Shown here: positions 11,043-20,632 of the stretch, in pieces
Layout of the letters: each line of letters begins with the position of its first letter
Numbering within the stretch: the stretch's first letter is position 1
Source of the DNA: Actinomycetota bacterium
GTDB lineage: Bacteria > Actinomycetota > Actinomycetes > S36-B12
Length of the DNA: 64,000 bases
Reading direction: 5' to 3'
Assembly (NCBI GenBank): GCA_030645615.1
Contig: JAUSNB010000018.1
Location: 25,602 to 89,601, forward strand
Made by a program: the position numbers and the translations under genes
The notes under the pieces: model-generated
What the model was told of the DNA's origin: nothing
What the model saw: the letters and a program-made list of their open reading frames with translations, nothing else
Databases searched by the model: none

Positions 11043-11047
11043 CGCGC

Positions 11048-13705
11048 CTAGATCAGCGATCGCAGCACGTACTGCAGGATCCCGCCATGCCGGTAGTAGT
11101 CCGCCTCGCCGGGAGTGTCGATGCGCACGAGCGCGGTGAACTCGACCGTCCGCCCGTCGGCCGCCACGGCCTCCACGTCGACTTCACGTGGCGTGACGCC
11201 GTCGTTCAGCGCGGTGATCCCGTGGATCGTGAACACCTCGTCGCCGCGCAGCCCGAGCGCGTCGGCGCCTACGCCCGGCTGGAACTGCAGTGGCAGCACG
11301 CCCATCCCGATGAGGTTGGAACGGTGGATCCGCTCGTAGGACTCGGCGATGACGGCGCGGACCCCGAGCAAGGCAGTCCCCTTGGCCGCCCAGTCGCGGC
11401 TGGATCCGGATCCGTACTCCTTGCCGGCAAGGATGACCAGTGGCGTGTGGCGCCTCGCGTAGGCCATGGCCGCGTCGTAGACCGGGACGGTCTCGTCGTC
11501 CGGAGTGCTGAAGTCGACCGTGAAGCCGCCCTCGATGTCCTTGAGCATGAGGTTGCGCAGCCGGATGTTGGCGAAAGTGCCGCGGATCATCACCTCGTGG
11601 TTGCCACGCCGCGACCCGTACGAGTTGAAGTCCTTGCGGTCGACGCCGTGCTCGGTCAGGTAGCGGCCCGCCGGACTGTCGGCCTTGATCGACCCAGCCG
11701 GGGAGATGTGATCGGTCGTGACCGAGTCCCCGAGCTTCAGCAGGACGCGCGCGCCGGTGATGTCCAGGACCGGGCTCGGCTCGGCGGCCATGCCGTCGAA
11801 GTACGGGGGCTTGCGCACGTACGTACTCGCGGGGTCCCACGCGAAGATGCCTCCGCTGGGCGTGGCCAGCGCCTGCCAGCGTTCGTCCCCCGCGAACACG
11901 TCCGCGTAGCGGGAGGTGAACATCTCCGCGTCGATGGACGCGTCGACGGCGGACTGCACCTCGGTGGCGCTCGGCCAGATATCGGACAGGTAGACGGGCA
12001 CTCCGTCAGCATCCGTCCCGAGGGCGTCCGTCGTGATGTCGATGTCCATCGTGCCGGCGATGGCGTACGCCACCACGAGGGGAGGCGAGGCGAGGTAGTT
12101 CATCTTCACGTCGGGGTTGATCCGCCCCTCGAAGTTGCGGTTGCCGCTGAGGACCGCGGTGACCGCTAGGTCGGACTCGTTGACAGCGGCCGAGACCTCT
12201 GGCAGCAGCGGCCCCGAGTTGCCGATGCAGGTCGTGCAGCCGTAGCCGACGACGCTGAAGCCCAGCTTCTCCAGGTACGGCAGGAGTCCGGACTTCTCGT
12301 AGTAGTCCGTGACCACCTTCGAGCCCGGCGCCAGGGTCGTCTTGACCCACGGCTTGCGGGTGAGCCCCCGCTCCACTGCCTTCTTGGCCAGCAGGCCGGC
12401 GCCGAGCATGACCGACGGGTTGGAGGTGTTGGTGCACGAGGTGATGGCCGCGATGGTGACGGCCCCGTGCCCGATCTCGACCGGCCCACCGTCAAGGAAC
12501 ACGCTCGCGGTCGCCGACGGGTCATGGGTGTACGCCGTGAGTGCGGTACGGAAGGCGCCCTGGGCCTGGCTCAGCAGCACGCGGTCCTGAGGTCGCTTCG
12601 GCCCGGCGATCGACGGCACGATCGTGGTCAGGTCGAGTTCCAGGTACTCGGAGTACGTTGGCTCGTGCTGGGGGTCGTGCCAGAGTCCTTGCTCCTTGGC
12701 GTACGCCTCGACCAGCTCGATCTGGTCCTCGGAACGCCCGGTGAGACGCAAGTAGTCGACGGTTGCTGCATCGATCGGGAAGATCGCCACGGTACTGCCG
12801 TACTCCGGGCTCATGTTTCCGATGGTGGCTCGGTTGGCAAGCGGGACGGCTCCCACGCCCTCGCCGTAGAACTCGACGAACTTGCCGACCACGCCGTGCT
12901 TGCGCAGCATCTCCGTGATCGTCAGGACGAGGTCAGTGGCGGTCGCGCCTGACGGGAGCCCGCCGGACAGCTTGAAGCCGACCACCCGCGGGATGAGCAT
13001 GGACACCGGCTGGCCGAGCATCGCGGCCTCGGCCTCGATGCCGCCCACGCCCCAGCCGAGCACGCCGAGGCCGTTGACCATGGTCGTGTGCGAATCGGTG
13101 CCCACGACGGTGTCCGGGTAGGCCTGACCTCCGCGCGCCATGATGACGCGGGCGAGGGCCTCGATGTTGACCTGATGGACGATGCCCGTGCCGGGAGGCA
13201 CCACCTTGAACTCCTCGAACGCCCCCTGCCCCCAGCGCAGGAACTGGTAACGCTCCCGGTTGCGCTCGTACTCCAGGTCGACGTTGCGCTCCTCGGCGTC
13301 AGGCGTCGCGAAGAAGTCAGCGATCACGGAGTGGTCGATGACCAATTCGGCCGGGGCCAGCGGCTCGATCCTCGACGGGTCGCCGCCCAGGTCTGCGACG
13401 GCCTCACGCATCGTGGCCAGGTCCACCACGACGGGTACGCCGGTGAAGTCCTGCATGACCACGCGGGCTGGGGTGAACTGGATCTCCTGGCTCGGCTCGG
13501 CCGCGGGATCCCACGCACCCAGGGCCGTGATGGTCTCGCGCGTGACGTTGGCGCCGTCCTCCGTGCGGAGCAGGTTCTCCAGCAGGATCTTGTGCGTGAA
13601 CGGCAGACGATCGGCACCCGGCACCGCCGAGATGCGGAAGATCTCGTGGGTGGTGCCGCCGGCTGCCAGGGTCCCGCGCGCTCCGAAGCTGTCCTTGCTC
13701 GCCAC
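11048..13705 (-). CDS. acnA: Aconitate hydratase A
   Basis: An 885-residue monomeric aconitase that interconverts citrate and isocitrate in the TCA cycle using a [4Fe-4S] cluster. The cluster ligands are visible as [11 protein letters not shown] and the pair in [10 protein letters not shown]; the substrate-binding blocks [15 protein letters not shown] and RGTFANIRL are near the C-terminus. GTG at 13705 is chosen because AGGAGA precedes it and the predicted [13 protein letters not shown] matches family N-termini; a further ATG 39 bases upstream has no such site. The upstream palindrome at 13747-13764 suggests dedicated transcriptional control. Confidence 0.95.
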   Translation of the reverse strand: MASKDSFGARGTLAAGGTTHEIFRISAVPGADRLPFTHKILLENLLRTEDGANVTRETITALGAWDPAAEPSQEIQFTPARVVMQDFTGVPVVVDLATMREAVADLGGDPSRIEPLAPAELVIDHSVIADFFATPDAEERNVDLEYERNRERYQFLRWGQGAFEEFKVVPPGTGIVHQVNIEALARVIMARGGQAYPDTVVGTDSHTTMVNGLGVLGWGVGGIEAEAAMLGQPVSMLIPRVVGFKLSGGLPSGATATDLVLTITEMLRKHGVVGKFVEFYGEGVGAVPLANRATIGNMSPEYGSTVAIFPIDAATVDYLRLTGRSEDQIELVEAYAKEQGLWHDPQHEPTYSEYLELDLTTIVPSIAGPKRPQDRVLLSQAQGAFRTALTAYTHDPSATASVFLDGGPVEIGHGAVTIAAITSCTNTSNPSVMLGAGLLAKKAVERGLTRKPWVKTTLAPGSKVVTDYYEKSGLLPYLEKLGFSVVGYGCTTCIGNSGPLLPEVSAAVNESDLAVTAVLSGNRNFEGRINPDVKMNYLASPPLVVAYAIAGTMDIDITTDALGTDADGVPVYLSDIWPSATEVQSAVDASIDAEMFTSRYADVFAGDERWQALATPSGGIFAWDPASTYVRKPPYFDGMAAEPSPVLDITGARVLLKLGDSVTTDHISPAGSIKADSPAGRYLTEHGVDRKDFNSYGSRRGNHEVMIRGTFANIRLRNLMLKDIEGGFTVDFSTPDDETVPVYDAAMAYARRHTPLVILAGKEYGSGSSRDWAAKGTALLGVRAVIAESYERIHRSNLIGMGVLPLQFQPGVGADALGLRGDEVFTIHGITALNDGVTPREVDVEAVAADGRTVEFTALVRIDTPGEADYYRHGGILQYVLRSLI

Positions 13706-13746
13706 CAGCAATCTCCTCGTGTCGGTCCCGTTCGATCCCGTCAATT

Positions 13747-13764
13747 TATCTTGACGTCAAGATA
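13747..13764. promoter_or_regulatory. 18-bp perfect palindrome upstream of acnA
   Basis: TATCTTGACGTCAAGATA reads identically on both strands and ends 41 bases before the acnA start codon. Its AT-rich ends stand out sharply from the GC-rich surroundings. MarR-family regulators such as TamR of Streptomyces control aconitase through palindromes of this length and general shape, so it is most likely an operator. The regulator is not in this window. Confidence 0.6.
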
Positions 13765-13822
13765 CTTGCCCAGACTACTCGGAATCCAGCCGGGGCAGCC
13801 GCTCCCGAGCGACGCCGCGACC

Positions 13823-15052
13823 CTAGCCGGACCCGGCTCGCTCGAGGAGGGCAACCGCCTCGACATGATGGGTCATGGGAAAGGCATCGAACGCGCGGAG
13901 GCCGCGCAGCCGGTACCCCGATGAGCGCAGGCGGCCGACGTCGCGGCCCAGCGCCACCGGGTCGCAGGCCACGTAGACCAGTCGGTCCGGGCCTACCTTC
14001 GCCAGGGCATCGACAACGGCGAGACCGGCCCCGGCCCTCGGCGGATCCAGCACGATCCCGCTCGGCCGCGGGAGCGCGGCACCCGTGGCCGCCAGCCAGG
14101 CGGCCACATCGGCGCCGTGCAGCCGCACCCATGGCGCATCGTGCAGTGCTCTCCGGGCGTCACGCACGCCGGTCGCCGAGGCCTCGACCGCCTCGACGTT
14201 CCCGCCGGATCCCACCGCATCGGCCAGGGCAGCGGAGAGCAGGCCCGCCCCGCTGTAGAGGTCCCACCACGACTGGTCCGGCTGCGGGCGGCCAAGGTCC
14301 ACGATGGCCTGCTGGAGCGCCTCGGCAAGCCCGGGGTGCACCTGCCAGAACCCGGTCGCCGAGATCCGCCACCGGCGAGCACCGGCCCGCTCGACCAGCC
14401 GGCCCTCAGGGGCCAGCGGCCTGCCCTGCCCGTCCAGTGGCACGAAGGCAACCGTGCCGTCGAAGCCCTGGGCCGCCACCACCTCTCTGGTGCCGACGGG
14501 ACCGACCGGCAGCGCGGCCCGGTCGAGCCCTGGGACGGCCAGCAGGCAGGAATCGACCGCGACCACGGCGTGGCTGCGGTGGCCGCGCAGGCCCGTGGCT
14601 CCATCCACCGCCCATCTCATCCGGGTCCGCCACCGCAGGCCGTCCGGGTGGCCCGGCAGTTCGTGCACGGTCGTGTCCATGCCGTCGAGGTCCTGCTCGG
14701 CCCCGCCGAAACGGGTGAGCGCATCGACGAGCACCTGCTGCTTCAACTCGCGCTGCGCAGGCAGCGCGACATGCTGGAAGTCGCAGCCACCGCACGTGCC
14801 GGCCCATGCGCAGGGCTCCGCTACCCGGTCGGGACTGGCGACGATGACCTGGGCGACATCGGCCCGGGCGACCTTGGCACCCACCTCGCTGATCCGGATC
14901 CGCACGCTCTCCTCCGGCAGGGCACCGCGCACGAACACCGTCCAGCCGTCGGTGTGCGCCACGACGTGGCCACCATGCGCGATGGGACCAGCCGTGACAA
15001 TGCGCTCGTCGCCCACCGCAAGCGGCAAGCGGTCGCGGTCGGGGCGCGCCAT
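13823..15052 (-). CDS. TRAM-domain class I RNA methyltransferase (TrmA/RumA type)
   Basis: A 409-residue SAM-dependent RNA (uracil-C5) methyltransferase. An N-terminal TRAM domain (about 10-70) is followed by an iron-sulfur motif (Cys81, Cys87, Cys90 in CAWAGTCGGC), then a Rossmann methyltransferase domain with the SAM loop WDLYSGAGLLSAAL and the catalytic motif LVYVACDP, whose Cys attacks the uracil ring, and a final HVEAVALLERAG with the conserved Glu. The target base in rRNA or tRNA cannot be assigned. It follows the KimA-like gene by 6 bases on the same strand, as in many actinobacteria. Confidence 0.9.
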   Translation of the reverse strand: MARPDRDRLPLAVGDERIVTAGPIAHGGHVVAHTDGWTVFVRGALPEESVRIRISEVGAKVARADVAQVIVASPDRVAEPCAWAGTCGGCDFQHVALPAQRELKQQVLVDALTRFGGAEQDLDGMDTTVHELPGHPDGLRWRTRMRWAVDGATGLRGHRSHAVVAVDSCLLAVPGLDRAALPVGPVGTREVVAAQGFDGTVAFVPLDGQGRPLAPEGRLVERAGARRWRISATGFWQVHPGLAEALQQAIVDLGRPQPDQSWWDLYSGAGLLSAALADAVGSGGNVEAVEASATGVRDARRALHDAPWVRLHGADVAAWLAATGAALPRPSGIVLDPPRAGAGLAVVDALAKVGPDRLVYVACDPVALGRDVGRLRSSGYRLRGLRAFDAFPMTHHVEAVALLERAGSG

Positions 15053-15058
15053 GGAGGC

Positions 15059-16990
15059 CTACGCGTCGCGGTCCAGGGCGAGCTCGCTGGACTTCAGCTG
15101 CCAGGGGACGCTGGTGACCATGACTCCCGGCGTGAAGAGCAGCCGGCTCTTGAGCCGTAGCGCCGACTGGTTGTGGAGCAACTGCTCCCACCACCGGCCG
15201 ACCACGTACTCCGGAACGTAGACCGTGATGAGGTCGTTCGGATTGTCGCTGCGCAGCGCGCGCACGTAGTCAAGGATCGGCCGGGTGATCTCGCGATAGG
15301 GCGAAGCCAGCACCTTCAGGGTGACCGGGATCTCCGCGCGTTCCCAGTCCTCCTGCAGGCGCGCCGTGTCCTCCGGGTCCACGTCGACCGTGATCGCCTC
15401 GAGGACAGTCGGTCGGGTGGCCCGCGCGTACATCAGCGCGCGCATCGTCGGCTTGTGCAGCTTGGACACCAGGACCAGCACGTGCACCCGGGTCGGCAGG
15501 ACCATGAGTTCCCGGTCGACATGCATGATCTCGCTCTTGACCCGCTCATAGTGCGAGTGGATGCCGCGCATGAGCAGGTAGATCAACGGCATCGCCACGA
15601 CCACGATCCAGGCGCCCCGGGTGAACTTCGTGACGAGCACGATGACGAGGACAGATCCGGTCATGACGAGGCCGAAGCTGTTGATCACCCGGGATCTCTG
15701 CATGCGAAGCCGCTCCGACTTCTCAACCTCCGATCGGAGGTGCCGCGTCCAGTGCCGCACCATCCCGAGCTGGCTGAGGGTGAAGGAGACGAAGACGCCC
15801 AGGATGTACAGGTTGATGAGGCCGCTGACCGACGCCTGGTAGGCGATCACGAGCAGAACGGCCAGCCCCGCGAGCGTGAGGATCCCGTTGCTGAAGGCCA
15901 GCCGGTCCCCCCGCGTGTGCAGTTGGCGCGGGAGGTAGCCGTCCTTCGCCAGCACGGAGCCGAGGACCGGGAAGCCGTTGAATGCCGTGTTCGCGGCGAG
16001 GGCGAGGATGACCGCGGTGGCCAGCGCGATCACGAGGACCGCCCACGGCATCCCGGTGAACACCGCGTCGGCGATCTGCACGATCACCGTCTTCTGGGCC
16101 TGCCCGGGGGGCAGTCCCACCAATTCATCGTCGTGGAGGGTCACCTGGACATTGGTTCGCAGGGCCAGCCACGTGATCCCGGCGAACATCGACATCGAGA
16201 TCACCCCTAGCAGGAGCAGCGTCGTCGCCGCGTTCCGCGACTTGGGCTTCTTGAAAGCGGGGACCCCATTGGAAATCGCCTCGATGCCGGTGAGCGCGGT
16301 CGTGCCGCTGGAGAACGCCCGGGCAAGAAGGAAGAGGAGGGCCGCGCCCGCGAAATTGTCCTCGGCGATGATCTGCCAGTCCGCGCTCTCCGCCTGCAGG
16401 TCGGCCCCCTGGGCGAGTTGCACCGCAGCCGCCCCGATCATGATGAAGATCGACGCGATGAAGAAGTAGACCGGGATGGCGAAGAAGGCGCCGGACTCCT
16501 TGACTCCCCTGAGATTGAGCAGCGTGATCGCCACGATCAGCCCGACCGCCCACCAGACCGAATGCTCCTCGACGATCGGGATGGTCGAGCCGAGGTTCTC
16601 GACCGCGGACGAGATCGACACGGCGACGGTCAGCACGTAGTCGATGAGCAAGGCGCTGGCAACGAAGACGCCCCAGTTCGGGCCGAGATTGTGGGAGACC
16701 ACTTCGTAGTCGCCGCCGCCGCTCGGGTAGGCGTGCACGTTCTGGCGATACGAGGCCACGACCGTGAAGTAGATGATCACGACGGCCAGGGCGATCCACG
16801 GCCCGTACGCGTACAGGGAGGCCCCGCCAAGGGCCAAGGTGATGAGGATCTCCTGCGTTGCATATGCATTTGACGACAGGGCATCGCTGGCGAAGACGGG
16901 AAGCGCGATGCGCTTGGGCAGCAGCTGGTCGCCCAGCCGCTCGCTTCGGAGAGCACGGCCGAGGAACAGCCGTTTCACCACATCCGACAT
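15059..16990 (-). CDS. KimA-like potassium transporter (APC superfamily)
   Basis: A 643-residue membrane protein with about twelve membrane segments and a C-terminal cytosolic domain of about 180 residues. It matches Bacillus KimA (YdaO) through its length: FASDALSSNAYATQEIL near the N-terminus, RAFSSGTTALTGIEAISN in the centre, TRGDRLAFSNGI, and the diagnostic LLHNQSALRLKSRLLF near the C-terminus. KimA is a high-affinity potassium importer inhibited by cyclic di-AMP. Many databases call such proteins simply APC permeases. The ATG at 16990 gives the KimA-like start; longer frames overlap the divergent RCK gene. Two RCK proteins encoded 50 bases away strengthen the potassium assignment. Confidence 0.82.
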   Translation of the reverse strand: MSDVVKRLFLGRALRSERLGDQLLPKRIALPVFASDALSSNAYATQEILITLALGGASLYAYGPWIALAVVIIYFTVVASYRQNVHAYPSGGGDYEVVSHNLGPNWGVFVASALLIDYVLTVAVSISSAVENLGSTIPIVEEHSVWWAVGLIVAITLLNLRGVKESGAFFAIPVYFFIASIFIMIGAAAVQLAQGADLQAESADWQIIAEDNFAGAALLFLLARAFSSGTTALTGIEAISNGVPAFKKPKSRNAATTLLLLGVISMSMFAGITWLALRTNVQVTLHDDELVGLPPGQAQKTVIVQIADAVFTGMPWAVLVIALATAVILALAANTAFNGFPVLGSVLAKDGYLPRQLHTRGDRLAFSNGILTLAGLAVLLVIAYQASVSGLINLYILGVFVSFTLSQLGMVRHWTRHLRSEVEKSERLRMQRSRVINSFGLVMTGSVLVIVLVTKFTRGAWIVVVAMPLIYLLMRGIHSHYERVKSEIMHVDRELMVLPTRVHVLVLVSKLHKPTMRALMYARATRPTVLEAITVDVDPEDTARLQEDWERAEIPVTLKVLASPYREITRPILDYVRALRSDNPNDLITVYVPEYVVGRWWEQLLHNQSALRLKSRLLFTPGVMVTSVPWQLKSSELALDRDA

Positions 16991-17039
16991 CGCCACGGCC
17001 GTGAGCCTACGACCCGCCGGGTGCGTGTAGCGTTCGGGC

Positions 17040-17702
17040 GTGCACATCGTGATCCTCGGCTGCGGTCGCGTGGGGTCGTTGCTGGCCCACCGCCTCGATG
17101 ACATGGGTCATTCAGTGGCGGTCGTCGACCAGGACGCTGGGGCGTTCCGCAAGCTGAGTCCGAACTTCTCCGGGCAGACGGTCACCGGGGTCGGCTTCGA
17201 CCGCGAAACCCTCGAGACCGCGGGCATCGCGCGCGCGCACGCCTTCGCCGCGGTGAGCAGTGGCGACAACAGCAACATCCTGGCCGCCCGCGTGGCCCGC
17301 GAGACGTACGGAGTCGGCCAAGTGGTGGCCCGCATCTACGACCCGCGCCGCGCCGAGGTCTACCAACGCCTGGGGATCCCCACGGTTGCCACGGTCTCCT
17401 GGTCGACCGGCCAGATCATGCGGCAGATCCTCCCGCTGGGAGCCCAGAACGAGTACACGGATCCGAGCGGCGCGGTCGTGCTGGCCCAGGTGCACGTGGG
17501 CCAGCACTGGCTCGGCCTGCGCACCACCGACCTCGAGGAGGCATCCGGGGCACGGGTCGCGTTCCTCACGCGCTACGGACAGGCGTTCATCCCGACGCAG
17601 GAGTCGGTCATCCAGGACGGGGACCTCGTTCACGCACTGTACGAGATCGATGCCCGGGACCGGGTCGAGCGGGCCTTCGAGACAGGATCGGGTGAGGGCT
17701 GA
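17040..17702 (+). CDS. RCK (TrkA-type) potassium regulatory protein, first copy
   Basis: A 220-residue cytosolic protein with an N-terminal RCK_N Rossmann fold (dinucleotide motif ILGCGRVGSLLAHRL, then acidic VVDQD) and a C-terminal TrkA_C domain from about 135. Such proteins gate potassium channels or transporters in response to nucleotides. It starts with GTG, 49 bases from the divergent KimA-like gene, and its TGA overlaps the ATG of the second RCK gene. No Trk/Ktr membrane subunit is encoded here, so the partner may be encoded elsewhere or may be the KimA-like protein (inference). Confidence 0.9.
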   Translation: MHIVILGCGRVGSLLAHRLDDMGHSVAVVDQDAGAFRKLSPNFSGQTVTGVGFDRETLETAGIARAHAFAAVSSGDNSNILAARVARETYGVGQVVARIYDPRRAEVYQRLGIPTVATVSWSTGQIMRQILPLGAQNEYTDPSGAVVLAQVHVGQHWLGLRTTDLEEASGARVAFLTRYGQAFIPTQESVIQDGDLVHALYEIDARDRVERAFETGSGEG

Positions 17703-18361
17703 TGCGCGTCGCCATCGCCGGGGCGGGCAAGGTGGGCCGCTCCATCGCCCGCGAACTGGTGGTCAACGGGCACCAGGTGCTCCTCATCGACAAGGACCCG
17801 CTGCTGGCGCGTCCGGGCGTGGTCGAGGGTGCCGACACCCTCCTCGCCGATGCGTGCGAGATCTCCGCGCTCGACGAGGCGATGCTGTCGCACTGCCAGG
17901 TCGTGGTGGCCGCGACGGGCGACGACAAGGTCAACCTCGTCGTGTCGCTGCTCGCCAAGACCGAATACGGAGTCCCGCGCGTCGTGGCCCGCGTCAACCA
18001 CCCCAAGAATGAGTGGATGTTCGACGAGTCCTGGGGCGTCGACGTCGCCGTGTCGACCCCCCGCATGCTGTCTGCCCTCGTCGAGGAAGCGGTCAGCGTG
18101 GGCGACCTGGTCCGGCTGTTCACGTTCCGCCAGGGCGACGCCAACCTCGTCGAGATCACCTTGTCAGCCGACTCGCCGGTCGTCGGCATGCGCGTGGGCG
18201 ACCAGGCCTGGCCCATCGACACCGCGCTCGTCGCCATCGTGCGCGGACCACGGGTGTTCGCCCCCTCGGCCGACGACCCCCTCGACGTAGGGGACGAACT
18301 GCTCTTCGTCGCCTCCCCCGACCAGGAGCCCGAGCTGCAGCGCATGCTCGGCCACGCCTAG
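17702..18361 (+). CDS. RCK (TrkA-type) potassium regulatory protein, second copy
   Basis: A 219-residue paralogue of the preceding gene with its own RCK_N fold (IAGAGKVGRSIAREL, then LIDKDP) and TrkA_C domain (about 135-219, ending in GDELLFVASPDQEPEL). The TGATG overlap with the first copy implies co-translation, and the two probably form a hetero-oligomeric ring, as tandem RCK domains do in other systems. It is convergent with the DUF3159 gene, 12 bases away. Confidence 0.9.
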   Translation: MRVAIAGAGKVGRSIARELVVNGHQVLLIDKDPLLARPGVVEGADTLLADACEISALDEAMLSHCQVVVAATGDDKVNLVVSLLAKTEYGVPRVVARVNHPKNEWMFDESWGVDVAVSTPRMLSALVEEAVSVGDLVRLFTFRQGDANLVEITLSADSPVVGMRVGDQAWPIDTALVAIVRGPRVFAPSADDPLDVGDELLFVASPDQEPELQRMLGHA

Positions 18362-18373
18362 CCTCGGCCTGCC

Positions 18374-19108
18374 CTACCCGGGCGGCTTGCCGTGCTGGGC
18401 CTGGGCTCGTTCGGCCCGCTTGCGCTGGAGGACGGGTGCCAGAACGCGGTAGGTCCAGTAGGCCGCACCTAGGAACAGCGGGTATCCCATGACGATCTTC
18501 GCGATGCCCTGCACCTCGACCCATCCGGCGAAGTACATGGGCGCCTGGACGACGATGCGGCCATAGAACAGGCCCACCCAGATCCACGACGCCGCGGCGT
18601 AGATCCGGCGTAACTCGCGGTCCCGGCGCCAGGACGTGCCCTCGCCGGTCAGGAAGCCCATGGCAATCCCGAGCAGCGGCCAGGTGGCCAGGATGGAGAC
18701 GAGGAAGGCGGTGCCGTACCCGAGGTTGGTCAGCATGCCGGGCAGGTAGACGTCCGATGCGTTGTCGTTGCGCGACGCCCACCAGGCCGAGAACGCAAGT
18801 CCCACGAACCCGGCGGCCACCTGCCCGAGCGGCTCCCGCCGCACCAGTCGCCAGCCGACGATCAGCACACCGGCCGCGAGCGCGGCGATGAGCGAGGTTC
18901 GCAGGTTGGCTGAGGTGACGACATAGGCCACCACGAACACGGCGGTGGGCAGGCCGGAGTCGATGACCCCGCGCCACCCGCCGATCGCCCGCTCGAGCAG
19001 GAGCGACTCCGCCTTGATCTCCGCGACGCTCTCGTGATCGACCGGCTCGTGATCGACCGGGTCCGCGTCCGCCGGCCCGACATCGTCTGATCGAGGTGCC
19101 TCGGTCAT
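18374..19108 (-). CDS. DUF3159 family membrane protein
   Basis: A 244-residue protein with a charged, repetitive N-terminus (two DHEPVDHESV-like units at about 17-28) and about six membrane segments between 50 and 220, matching DUF3159. The function is unknown. The ATG at 19108 overlaps the stop of the OB-fold gene (ATGA). The order DUF3710, OB-fold, DUF3159 is conserved in actinobacteria near dut and the RCK pair, which hints at a shared process. The C-terminus is basic (LQRKRAERAQAQHGK). Confidence 0.85.
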   Translation of the reverse strand: MTEAPRSDDVGPADADPVDHEPVDHESVAEIKAESLLLERAIGGWRGVIDSGLPTAVFVVAYVVTSANLRTSLIAALAAGVLIVGWRLVRREPLGQVAAGFVGLAFSAWWASRNDNASDVYLPGMLTNLGYGTAFLVSILATWPLLGIAMGFLTGEGTSWRRDRELRRIYAAASWIWVGLFYGRIVVQAPMYFAGWVEVQGIAKIVMGYPLFLGAAYWTYRVLAPVLQRKRAERAQAQHGKPPG

Positions 19109-19515
19109 CCGTTGAGCGGCTTGAGCTCGTAGCGCGGGTTGAAGATCGTCGGGCTCTCGGTATTGCAGGTCAGTCGACCCGTGACCACCATCGAGCGGCC
19201 CGGGTCGATGCCCGGAATGCGGCGGCGTCCCAGCCACACGACGTTGACGCTCCCGGATCCGTCATAAAGCTCGATCTCCAACGCCGGGACGTTGCTGCGT
19301 GGCCGCAGGGTCATCGAGCGGACCATGCCCCGAACCGTCACTGTCTCGCCGGGGGTGCAGCAATCGATGCGCGCAACGGTGGCCGCGTGGCCCTCCCCCT
19401 CGGCGATCAGCTCGGCCGCCTCGACCTCGGACTGGTTCTGGGTGAGCCGGTGCCACAGTCGGCCAAGTGGCCCCTCGTGGCTGCGCAGCCGTTCCCCGGT
19501 TGTGCTCACGTCCAC
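19105..19515 (-). CDS. OB-fold nucleic-acid-binding domain protein
   Basis: A 136-residue protein whose central part (about 45-130) is a single OB fold of the tRNA-anticodon/RecG-wedge type: GETVTVRGMVRSMTL begins the barrel and VNVVWLGRRRIPGIDPG closes it. The N-terminus is a charged helix. Such stand-alone OB proteins may bind single-stranded nucleic acid, but the role of this actinobacterial one is not known. It is spaced 3 bases after DUF3710 and overlaps DUF3159, so it is part of an operon. Confidence 0.82.
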   Translation of the reverse strand: MDVSTTGERLRSHEGPLGRLWHRLTQNQSEVEAAELIAEGEGHAATVARIDCCTPGETVTVRGMVRSMTLRPRSNVPALEIELYDGSGSVNVVWLGRRRIPGIDPGRSMVVTGRLTCNTESPTIFNPRYELKPLNG

Positions 19516-19518
19516 AGG

Positions 19519-20133
19519 CTAACGGGTCTCGGTGATCTCGGGCCCGCGGGCGAACGGCGACGGCAACGTCGGAGCCGCCGTGGTCGCGGCGTCCGGGTTC
19601 TCCGGCATGCGCAGCGGGATCGCGGATCCGACCGGCATCGCCTCCGTGCCCCGAACGACGATCAGGCCGCGGACCATCGCCTCGAGGGCATCCGCCGCCT
19701 CCCCGGGCCGAGCCGCCGAGCCGAGGAACACCGCGCGCAGGAACCAGCGGGGTCCCTCGATGCCGACGAACCGGGCCGCCTGGAGCGCACCGCTGCCCTC
19801 TGCCTTGACCTGGGCCCGCAGTTCCACGCCGAACGGACCTTCGGCCTCCTCGACCAGCCCGCCGCCCGAACTGATCGACGCCTTGATCTGCGGCCTGACC
19901 TCGTCCCAGAGCCCGCCGCTGCGTGGCGCGGCATACGGCTGCACCTGCACCCCCCCGTCGGGCCGCGCGAAGGTCAGCTGCACGACGTTGCCGGAGGCCT
20001 CGTCGACCTGGACCTGCACGTCGACGCCCGGCATCGGCGTCACCCGCAGGGCGGTGAGGTCCAGCCGCTCGATGCCGTCGTTGAAGTCGACCTCGGAGAC
20101 GTCCCATGGGCCGTTGGCGCGGGAGTCGGCCAC
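19519..20133 (-). CDS. DUF3710 family protein
   Basis: A 204-residue soluble protein matching DUF3710, an actinobacterial family of unknown function found next to dut. It shows GPWDVSEVDFNDGIERLDLTAL at the N-terminus and the family blocks VQLTFARPDGGVQVQPYAAPRSGGLWDEVR and GPRWFLRAVFLG. GTG at 20133 is preferred: AAGAGG lies upstream and the product starts VADSRANGPWDVSE. A longer frame reaches back over the dut stop. The C-terminus is Pro/Ala-rich. Confidence 0.85.
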   Translation of the reverse strand: MADSRANGPWDVSEVDFNDGIERLDLTALRVTPMPGVDVQVQVDEASGNVVQLTFARPDGGVQVQPYAAPRSGGLWDEVRPQIKASISSGGGLVEEAEGPFGVELRAQVKAEGSGALQAARFVGIEGPRWFLRAVFLGSAARPGEAADALEAMVRGLIVVRGTEAMPVGSAIPLRMPENPDAATTAAPTLPSPFARGPEITETR

Positions 20134-20167
20134 TGCTGCCACCTCTTTCGAACGCCTGTCGGCGTTA

Positions 20168-20632
20168 TCAGCCCGTAACCGTACCGGCGTGCCCGCCCGT
20201 GGACCCAAACCCACCCTCGCCGCGGTGGCTGCCTGGCAGCCGGTCCACCTCGACGAGCGCGGCCCGCTCGACGCGCTGGATGACCAACTGGGCGACCCGG
20301 TCTCCGCGGTTCACCTGCACGTCCGCCGAGGGGTCGAGGTTCACCAGGATCACGGACAGCTCGCCGCGATAGCCGGCATCGACCGTGCCAGGGGCATTGG
20401 CGACCGTGAGTCCGTGCCTCAGCGCAAGGCCGCTGCGCGGGTGCACGAAGGCTGCGTAGCCGTCCGGGAGGGCAATGGCGATGCCGGTGGGGACGAGTGC
20501 CCGGCCTCCCGGCGGGATGACGTGGTCGCCGCGGCTGAACAGGTCCAGGCCGGCATCCCCTGGATGGCCGTAGTGCGGGAGCGGCAGGTCAGGGTCCAGG
20601 CGGGCGACGAGCACCGGCACGTCCGCACTCAC
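20168..20632 (-). CDS. dut: Deoxyuridine 5'-triphosphate nucleotidohydrolase (dUTPase)
   Basis: A 154-residue trimeric dUTPase, which hydrolyses dUTP to dUMP and keeps uracil out of DNA. The five family motifs are visible: GDAGLDLFS (I), [11 protein letters not shown] (II), [17 protein letters not shown] (III), [10 protein letters not shown] (IV) and the C-terminal Gly-rich GEGGFGSTG (V) that closes over the phosphates. It starts with GTG overlapping the thioesterase stop (GTGA). Confidence 0.95.
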   Translation of the reverse strand: MSADVPVLVARLDPDLPLPHYGHPGDAGLDLFSRGDHVIPPGGRALVPTGIAIALPDGYAAFVHPRSGLALRHGLTVANAPGTVDAGYRGELSVILVNLDPSADVQVNRGDRVAQLVIQRVERAALVEVDRLPGSHRGEGGFGSTGGHAGTVTG

